Position numbers and translations under genes: made by a program. Below, one piece after another: positions 40,381-45,255 of a stretch of 45,255 bases of DNA. The notes below the pieces were generated by a model. It saw nothing but the letters and a program-made list of their open reading frames with translations, made no database searches and was not told the DNA's origin. Source of the DNA: CALVGQ01 sp964369385 (GTDB lineage: Bacteria > Bacillota_I > Bacilli_A > Erysipelotrichales > Erysipelotrichaceae); contig CAYJEY010000018.1 of assembly GCA_964369385.1 (NCBI GenBank), forward strand, positions 1-45,255, given 5' to 3'. Position 1 is the stretch's first letter. Each line of letters begins with the position of its first letter.

Positions 40381-41764
40381 AGAATTTTAAGTTTTTAGCA
40401 GTACGTGGGAATAAGCTCACATCACGAATGTTTTGCATTCCTGTGATATACATAATAAAACGCTCAAATCCAAGTCCGAATCCTGCGTGCTTACATCCAC
40501 CAAAACGACGTAAATCTAAATACCATTGAAGGTCATCCGGATTGATTCCACACTCTTCCATACGTTGTTCAAGCACATCTAATCGCTCTTCACGTTGTGA
40601 TCCACCAACTAACTCACCAACACTTGGTACAAGTAAGTCACATGCGGCAACTGTTTTTTGGTCATCGTTGATGCGCATATAGAATGATTTGATTTCTTTT
40701 GGATAATCAGTAAGGAATACTGGTCCTTGAACAATTTTCTCGCAAAGATAACGCTCATGCTCAGTTTTCAAATCCATTCCCCATTCAATTTTATTATACT
40801 CAAATTTTACATCTGCTTCTTTAAGTATTTCTATCGCTTCAGTATATGTCATTTTTCTAAATTCACTATTGCGAATCGTGTTTAAACGATCTAATAGTGT
40901 TTTATCAATAAATTGGTTGAAGAAGTTCATTTCTTCTGCTGCATTATCAAGAACGTATTCAATGCATGACTTGATCATGTCTTCAATCAAATCCATGTTG
41001 TCACCTAAATCCGCAAAAGCAATTTCAGGCTCAATCATCCAAAATTCTGCTGCATGAGTTGTCGTATTTGAATTCTCCGCTCTAAATGTAGGACCAAACG
41101 TATAAACATCTCTAAATGCAAGAGCATACGCCTCAGCATGTAGTTGTCCTGATACAGATAAACTTGCTTTTTTCCCAAAGAAATCTTCTTCATAATTTTC
41201 ATCAGAGCGAGTTGTAACTTTAAACGCTTCCCCAGCACCTTCTGCATCATTTCCTGTGATAATTGGTGCATGAACATACACAAATCCTTGATCTTGGAAA
41301 AACTCGTGAATCGCCATAGCTAATACACTACGTACACGAAATACTGCATTAAATGTGTTTGTACGAGGTCTTAAATGGGCAATTTCACGTAGATATTCAA
41401 ATCCATGACGTTTCTTTTGAAGTGGATACTCATTATCACATGCTCCTTCAAGTACAATTTCTGTTGCCTCAATCTCAAATGGTTGTTTCATATCTGGAGT
41501 TAATTTAAATTTTCCAGTGACTGAAATAGCAGTACCAGTTAAGTACTTAGCAACTTGATCATAGTTACTCAATTTATCAGTATAGACAACTTGAACACTA
41601 CGGAAATAAGTTCCATCATTTAACTCAATAAACCCTAAAGCCCCATTATTACGATTTGTACGAACCCATCCTTGAAGCTGTACATATTCTAATTGATCTA
41701 ATTCCATTTTTGTAGCACTTGTGACTAAGTCAAAGCACTCTCTTGCTGTTACAAATGTTAACAT
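40379..41764 (-). CDS. asnS: Asparaginyl-tRNA synthetase
   Basis: A 461-residue class IIb synthetase. The N-terminal OB fold (about 15-115: VQLQGWVRTNRNNGALGFIEL) recognises the anticodon. The catalytic core has class II motif 2 FRAENSNTTTHAAEFWMIEPE, lacks features of AspRS, and ends in motif 3 GFGLGFERFIMYITGMQNIRD. The start has AGAAGGAGGATAAAT upstream. Expression is controlled by a T-box leader with an Asn codon specifier, which independently supports the identity. Confidence 0.97.
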   Translation of the reverse strand: MLTFVTARECFDLVTSATKMELDQLEYVQLQGWVRTNRNNGALGFIELNDGTYFRSVQVVYTDKLSNYDQVAKYLTGTAISVTGKFKLTPDMKQPFEIEATEIVLEGACDNEYPLQKKRHGFEYLREIAHLRPRTNTFNAVFRVRSVLAMAIHEFFQDQGFVYVHAPIITGNDAEGAGEAFKVTTRSDENYEEDFFGKKASLSVSGQLHAEAYALAFRDVYTFGPTFRAENSNTTTHAAEFWMIEPEIAFADLGDNMDLIEDMIKSCIEYVLDNAAEEMNFFNQFIDKTLLDRLNTIRNSEFRKMTYTEAIEILKEADVKFEYNKIEWGMDLKTEHERYLCEKIVQGPVFLTDYPKEIKSFYMRINDDQKTVAACDLLVPSVGELVGGSQREERLDVLEQRMEECGINPDDLQWYLDLRRFGGCKHAGFGLGFERFIMYITGMQNIRDVSLFPRTAKNLKF

Positions 41765-41782
41765 ATTTATCCTCCTTCTAAA

Positions 41783-41808
41783 TAAAAAAACGTTCCTAAA
41801 AGGAACGT
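41783..41808 (-). terminator. T-box-controlled terminator before asnS
   Basis: Minus-strand stem ACGTTCCT/AGGAACGT (41801-41808 with 41790-41797; loop of three), then six T. It competes with the antiterminator holding the UGGC bulge. Confidence 0.88.
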
Positions 41809-41980
41809 ATATTCAACGTTTTGCCATCCTTTAAACTGTGACATTCCCCATAACGTTGGGGCAATACGGAATTGCTTTTCTTCAATCCAGCTCAAAAAGT
41901 GTTCCCTAATCCTTTTATCCCACCTGGTTTCCACCATCCCAGGCTCTCTATTGTTTTATCCGGTAGAGTCTTTCATCCTT
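41783..41980 (-). promoter_or_regulatory. T-box riboswitch (Asn) controlling asnS
   Basis: Minus strand, in order: stem I with AGAGAGCC (41942-41949) and GGTGGAAACC (about 41926-41936), a specifier AAC (41901-41903) followed by ACTTTTTGAG, hairpins including CCCCA/TGGGG, then the T-box AGGATGGCAAAACG (41817-41830) and the terminator. The bulge TGGC (41823-41826) would pair with the acceptor end GCCA of uncharged tRNA-Asn, whose discriminator is G. AAC is an Asn codon. The leader begins directly after the rex stop codon, with no terminator between; its own promoter, if any, must lie within the end of rex. Confidence 0.9.
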
Positions 41981-41981
41981 G

Positions 41982-42605
41982 CTATTTATTTATTGCATTT
42001 GTTTCAAATACTAATTCTTGAATTGTACTTACGACATCGACTGCGCGCACTGAACAATTTTTTGGAATTTGAAAGTGTTCATGAGTAAAGTCTACAAAAG
42101 CAGTAATTCCCACTTCAATTAAGCGATCTACTGTTTCTTGAACATTTGTCGATATACATAAAATCGCAATTCTACACCCCTCTGGTAAGTGCTCCTCGAG
42201 TTCATTCATACTATAAACTGGAATTGCTGTTTGTCCAACACTTTCCGGTTTTGCATCAAAACCACAGGCGATTTCACCTACAACGTGGTTCCATCGATTG
42301 TAGTTCATTAAGGCCTTCCCTAAGTTACCACACCCGACAATCACAATTTTCTCATCAAATCCAATTCCTAATTCTTCATTGAAAATTTCAATTAAACGGT
42401 CAATATCATATCCATATCCCTGTTTTCCAAGTGATCCTAGAAAAGAAAAATCACGACGAATTGTTGTTGGTTCTATATCTACGTAGTCAGCCAATTCTTT
42501 TGACATTACTTTTGATATTCCTTCACTTTTTAGTTTACGTAGTGCTTTTAAGTATATTGGATATCTTTGTAATGTTGCTTTTGGCACCATTCTATTTGTA
42601 TTCAT
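41982..42605 (-). CDS. rex: Redox-sensing transcriptional repressor Rex
   Basis: A 207-residue repressor: winged-helix DNA-binding domain (1-78, recognition region TTIRRDFSFLG at 47-57) and a Rossmann domain with GCGNLG (91-96) that senses NADH/NAD+. The C-terminal helix for domain swapping is present. High NADH releases it from TTGTGAA-type operators. Candidate sites overlap the -35 of rex itself, apbE and rnfC. The start ATG 42605 follows GGGTGATAAAC; an in-frame GTG three codons upstream is part of that region. It is downstream of tsaD by 53 bases. Confidence 0.95.
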   Translation of the reverse strand: MNTNRMVPKATLQRYPIYLKALRKLKSEGISKVMSKELADYVDIEPTTIRRDFSFLGSLGKQGYGYDIDRLIEIFNEELGIGFDEKIVIVGCGNLGKALMNYNRWNHVVGEIACGFDAKPESVGQTAIPVYSMNELEEHLPEGCRIAILCISTNVQETVDRLIEVGITAFVDFTHEHFQIPKNCSVRAVDVVSTIQELVFETNAINK

Positions 42606-42622
42606 GTTTATCACCCGTTATT

Positions 42623-42651
42623 ATTTTAACATAGTTTTTTTGATTTGTGAA
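42623..42651 (-). promoter_or_regulatory. Promoter of rex
   Basis: Minus strand TTCACA (42646-42651), 17-base spacer, TAAAAT (42623-42628), inside the tsaD-rex gap. Confidence 0.65.
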
Positions 42652-42662
42652 ACAATTCTTAA
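42645..42662. promoter_or_regulatory. Possible Rex operator at the rex promoter
   Basis: Plus strand TTGTGAA-ACAA-TTCTTAA: one perfect half-site, the other 5 of 7, spacing 4 as expected. It covers the -35 and touches the tsaD stop codon. It suggests autoregulation. Confidence 0.5.
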
Positions 42663-43675
42663 ATTGTACTAGTCAAATCCATTGAAGGTGTTGCTGATAA
42701 ATCTAGCTCACCTTTAATACCTTGTTGAACCGCAACATAAGCTGCTGCTCCAATCATTGCAGCATTGTCTGTACAACACCACAGTGGTGGAAGTAAGCAT
42801 TCAACATCATTCCAAGCTTCACTTTGCGCCAGCAGTAATTCACGCAAGCGACTGTTAGCGGCAACTCCTCCGGCTACGACAAACTGTTTAACATCATATT
42901 TATGAACTGCCTTATTTGCTTTGTTTACAATATCGCTCAGTGCTGTTTCTTGAAATGCATAGGCGACATCCTCAATAATCAGTTCGCGCTCATTACGTTT
43001 TTCGCGGTCAATCAACTGCAAGACCGCTGACTTTAGTCCACTAAATGAGAAACCAAATTCACCTTCTGCTTTACAAACTGGTAAGTGATAATTAGCTTTC
43101 CCACTTTTTGCCATTTTATCAATAATTGGCCCACCAGGATACGATAAACCAAGAACACGTGCAACCTTATCATAGGCCTCTCCGATTGCATCATCTTGTG
43201 TAGAACCTAACAGCTCAAAACTATAGTCCTCTTTCATAAAGATTAACTCCGTATGTCCACCGCTCACAACTAAGGCAATAAGTGGAAACTGCAGTTTTGC
43301 GATAAAAGAATTCGCATAAATATGTCCTGCAATATGGTGAACTGGAATCAGTGGTTTTTGATGAAGCCACGCTAAAGTTTTTGCAGCCATCACCCCAACA
43401 TGAAGTGAACCAATCAGTCCTGGTCCTTGAGTTACTGCAATGGCATCAATCTCCTGCATTGTAACTTGAGCTTTTTCAAGTGCTTCCTCAACCACAACTG
43501 AAATATTTTCTACGTGAATACGTGAAGCAACCTCAGGCATTACACCACCAAATTTTTTATGTACATTGATTTGTGAAGAAACGATATTCGCTAGAATTTC
43601 ATTTCCATTCTGTATAATGGCACAAGCAGTTTCATCACAACTACTCTCGATAGCCAAAATTAATTTATTACTCAT
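42659..43675 (-). CDS. tsaD: tRNA t6A37 threonylcarbamoyltransferase TsaD
   Basis: A 338-residue ASKHA-fold enzyme that transfers the threonylcarbamoyl group to A37 of ANN-decoding tRNAs together with TsaB and TsaE. Motifs: LAIESSCDETACAI (7-20), metal-binding His114 and His118 in PVHHIAGHIYAN, VVSGGHTEL (137-145) and the C-terminal CTDNAAMIG with a metal-binding Asp. Its start overlaps the end of rimI by 8 bases. Normal length. Confidence 0.97.
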   Translation of the reverse strand: MSNKLILAIESSCDETACAIIQNGNEILANIVSSQINVHKKFGGVMPEVASRIHVENISVVVEEALEKAQVTMQEIDAIAVTQGPGLIGSLHVGVMAAKTLAWLHQKPLIPVHHIAGHIYANSFIAKLQFPLIALVVSGGHTELIFMKEDYSFELLGSTQDDAIGEAYDKVARVLGLSYPGGPIIDKMAKSGKANYHLPVCKAEGEFGFSFSGLKSAVLQLIDREKRNERELIIEDVAYAFQETALSDIVNKANKAVHKYDVKQFVVAGGVAANSRLRELLLAQSEAWNDVECLLPPLWCCTDNAAMIGAAAYVAVQQGIKGELDLSATPSMDLTSTI

Positions 43676-44120
43676 TAGGCCAACCTCCTATCGCTTTCAT
43701 CATCAAATAAGCATCCTCATGATTATCTGAATAATAAGCTTTCCTAATATTGATTGTTTCAAATCCAAAACGCTCATACATTGCAATTGCACTTGCATTA
43801 CTTACGCGAACTTCAAGTGAGAGTGTTTCACATCCCTGCACAATCGCATAATCAATCATGTGCTGCATTAATGTAGAAGCAATCTTTTTCCTTTGAAATT
43901 TTTGAGTGACACCAATTGTCGTCACCTGTGCTTGTTCAAATAAGCACCAAACCCCACAATAACCAACAATCTTTCCAGCAACTCGATAGACAAAATAACT
44001 GCCATAAGGGTTTACATTAACTTCATATAAGAAGTCTTCAACTTTCCATGGTAAAGTAAAAAGTTCATGTTCTAGTGCAATCACTTCTTCAATATCATTA
44101 TCATTCATTATTTCAATCAT
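43668..44120 (-). CDS. rimI: RimI-type GNAT acetyltransferase
   Basis: A 150-residue GNAT protein in the standard tsaB-rimI-tsaD context, therefore named RimI (N-acetyltransferase of ribosomal protein S18 in E. coli). Motif A reads TTIGVTQKFQRKKIASTLMQ, with the usual Q/R-x-x-G-x-G loop degenerated to QRKKIA. Motif B contains LEVRVSNASAIAMYERFGFE. The start ATG 44120 overlaps the tsaB stop (ATGA) and has no visible ribosome binding site; a second ATG five codons on is an alternative. Confidence 0.85.
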   Translation of the reverse strand: MIEIMNDNDIEEVIALEHELFTLPWKVEDFLYEVNVNPYGSYFVYRVAGKIVGYCGVWCLFEQAQVTTIGVTQKFQRKKIASTLMQHMIDYAIVQGCETLSLEVRVSNASAIAMYERFGFETINIRKAYYSDNHEDAYLMMKAIGGWPNE

Positions 44121-44716
44121 TTTTTTACCATATAATCATCATTTTTCTTCAAATATTCTGGTACAACTAAATGAGCATTATCGTTTAATTCCCAAAATGC
44201 TCTACAATCAAGAAATGCTTGCGCATAATCGACATCGATTTCTTCTAACTCTAAAAGATAACGGTCACCCATTACTTGAGTATCCTCACAAATCGCTTTT
44301 AATTCTTCAAGCTTTCCTACCATTTCTGTATCTTGTAATTTACCTTCATCATAATGTGCATAGTAAACTCGACCACCTCTAGCATCTAACAACGTTAATG
44401 TATTTTTATATCCTCCGCTAAACAAACACAATGAAGAAAGTGTAAATAAAGGAATATTCATTGATGTGCACATCAATTTCGCAATCGTCATTGCAATACG
44501 AATTCCAGTATAACTACCTGGGCCCTTTGTTACAACTACTTGTTTCACATCTTGCGGCGTATAGTTGGCAATCTGAAACAGATTTTGAAGTTGAGGTAGA
44601 ATCGACTCAGATTGACGTTTGTGACACTCCATTTGAATGGAAGCAATCACTTCATCCTCTTGAATAAGCCCTAGTGTTAAAAAGCGATGACTCGTATCCA
44701 TACAAAGTGTTAACAT
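44117..44716 (-). CDS. tsaB: tRNA t6A37 biosynthesis protein TsaB
   Basis: A 199-residue inactive ASKHA paralogue of TsaD that scaffolds the TsaBDE complex. It begins MLTLCMDTSHRFLTLGL and has the family motif VVTKGPGSYTGIRIAMTIAK. The C-terminus is rather short and basic. It overlaps tsaE by 7 bases and rimI by 4. Confidence 0.93.
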   Translation of the reverse strand: MLTLCMDTSHRFLTLGLIQEDEVIASIQMECHKRQSESILPQLQNLFQIANYTPQDVKQVVVTKGPGSYTGIRIAMTIAKLMCTSMNIPLFTLSSLCLFSGGYKNTLTLLDARGGRVYYAHYDEGKLQDTEMVGKLEELKAICEDTQVMGDRYLLELEEIDVDYAQAFLDCRAFWELNDNAHLVVPEYLKKNDDYMVKK

Positions 44717-45162
44717 ATCTCTTCTCCTAACAATCGATCAAATCTACTTGAAGTAGACTCTAAAGTAATTGACCTTTGGTTTTCTGCCAAACGTTCAATG
44801 ATAATATGCAAGCGCTCATGAGGGATCTCTCTTGCAATAAACTGCGGCCATTCAATTACAGCAACGCCTTCTTCCCCAATCATCTCTTCAAAGCCCAAAT
44901 CCTCATCACCATGCTCTAAACGATAAGCATCAAAGTGATAAAGTGGAAGTCGTCCTTGATAAATTTTAAGAATTGTAAAAGTTGGACTACTAATTGTCTT
45001 CTTAATCTCAAGTCCTTGTGCTAAACCTTGCGTAAATGTTGTCTTACCAGCACCTAAATCACCACTAAGAGTAATCACGTCTCCCTCAGTGCACTTTACT
45101 CCAATGCGATAAGCTAATTGTTTTGTCTCTTCTGGTGAAGAAACAACGATTTTTTTTATCAT
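44710..45162 (-). CDS. tsaE: tRNA t6A37 biosynthesis ATPase TsaE
   Basis: A 150-residue P-loop ATPase required for turnover of the TsaBD complex. Walker A GDLGAGKTT (34-42), TISSPTF and Walker-B-like VIEWPQF are clear. First gene of the tsaE-tsaB-rimI-tsaD(-rex) unit. Its promoter may be TATAAT at 45187-45192 with a poor -35, directly after the 5S terminator. Confidence 0.95.
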   Translation of the reverse strand: MIKKIVVSSPEETKQLAYRIGVKCTEGDVITLSGDLGAGKTTFTQGLAQGLEIKKTISSPTFTILKIYQGRLPLYHFDAYRLEHGDEDLGFEEMIGEEGVAVIEWPQFIAREIPHERLHIIIERLAENQRSITLESTSSRFDRLLGEEIC

Positions 45163-45203
45163 ACTTTTTGCTCCTTAATGTAGTTAATTATAACTGAAAT
45201 GAA

Positions 45204-45230
45204 TAAAAAAAGATACTCATAAGAGTATCT
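45204..45230 (-). terminator. Terminator of the rRNA operon
   Basis: Minus-strand eight-pair stem (45223-45230 with 45211-45218), 4-base loop, then a T run. It lies about 5 bases after the 5S 3' end. Confidence 0.85.
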
Positions 45231-45235
45231 CAATT

Positions 45236-45255
45236 ACCTGGCAACGTGCTATCTT
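45236..45255 (-). rRNA. rrf: 5S rRNA, 3' end only (cut by window edge)
   Basis: The minus strand begins AAGATAGCACGTTGCCAGGT, matching the 3' end of bacterial 5S rRNA (GAGUAGGACGUUGCCAGGC-like), directly followed by a terminator. Only about 20 bases are visible, so the exact 3' end and identity rest on this short match. Confidence 0.7.

Noticed and set aside
1..45255. CRISPR arrays, insertion sequences, phage genes or integrase attachment sites
   Set aside because: No regularly spaced repeats, transposase or integrase reading frames, or tRNA-end duplications were seen.

Overview
This window looks like chromosome from a low-GC, probably anaerobic, endospore-forming Bacillota. An Erysipelotrichia-like lineage is my guess from gene content, not a demonstrated assignment. 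Support for this includes the two-subunit glycine decarboxylase (gcvPA/gcvPB), glutamine synthetase type III, the redox repressor Rex, an Rnf complex, T-box and glycine-riboswitch control, YunB/YunC and CotF-type spore proteins, and AT-rich spacers with AGGAGG-type ribosome binding sites. I see no phage, insertion sequence or CRISPR array. The window begins inside a tRNA gene (probably Cys) and ends inside a 5S rRNA gene, both on the minus strand.

Layout. 1-1356: tRNA-Cys end, a DUF402 phosphatase-like gene and a two-gene spore-coat unit. 1359-8155: a complete minus-strand glycine-cleavage operon (gcvT-gcvH-gcvPA-gcvPB-lplA-lpdA) behind a single-aptamer glycine riboswitch. 8261-14058: a DUF1508 protein, a degV/DUF45/lipoprotein unit, DUF378, tRNA-His inside a 16-bp inverted repeat, an orphan CpaB/SAF protein, a DUF1540 peptide and a membrane GGDEF protein. 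14096-20697: an unusual Rnf operon and a divergent apbE flavin transferase. 20741-26415: a PhnDCEE-type ABC transporter with a 5'-nucleotidase-like enzyme and a PNPOx-like protein. 26492-31258: pgi unit with an S1 protein and a patatin, yuiD-nfu, and yunC-yunB. 31484-41808: glnN, AI-2E family protein, a nuclease-like gene with a chromate-transporter pair, an ABC-F ATPase, licD, and asnS under a T-box. 41982-45162: tsaE-tsaB-rimI-tsaD-rex.

The most interesting part is the Rnf region. RnfD carries its normal flavinylation motif and also a fused C-terminal FMN_bind domain with a second SGAT motif. RnfG has two FMN_bind domains. RnfB is only 103 residues and lacks the usual ferredoxin domains. 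A 64-residue membrane peptide with four cysteines sits between rnfA and rnfB. Together with the divergently encoded lipoprotein ApbE, this predicts an electron-transfer machine with four covalent FMN sites and an altered electron-entry module. Rex-like operator sequences overlap the -35 regions of rnfC, apbE and rex, suggesting one NADH/NAD-responsive circuit.

Other regulatory features are a singleton glycine aptamer with a ghost-aptamer stem, a T-box with specifier AAC and UGGC bulge that starts directly at the rex stop codon, sigma-E-like promoters before both spore loci, and palindromes at the start sites of phnD and an unknown membrane gene. Functions are inferred by reading protein motifs by eye; no database search was run.
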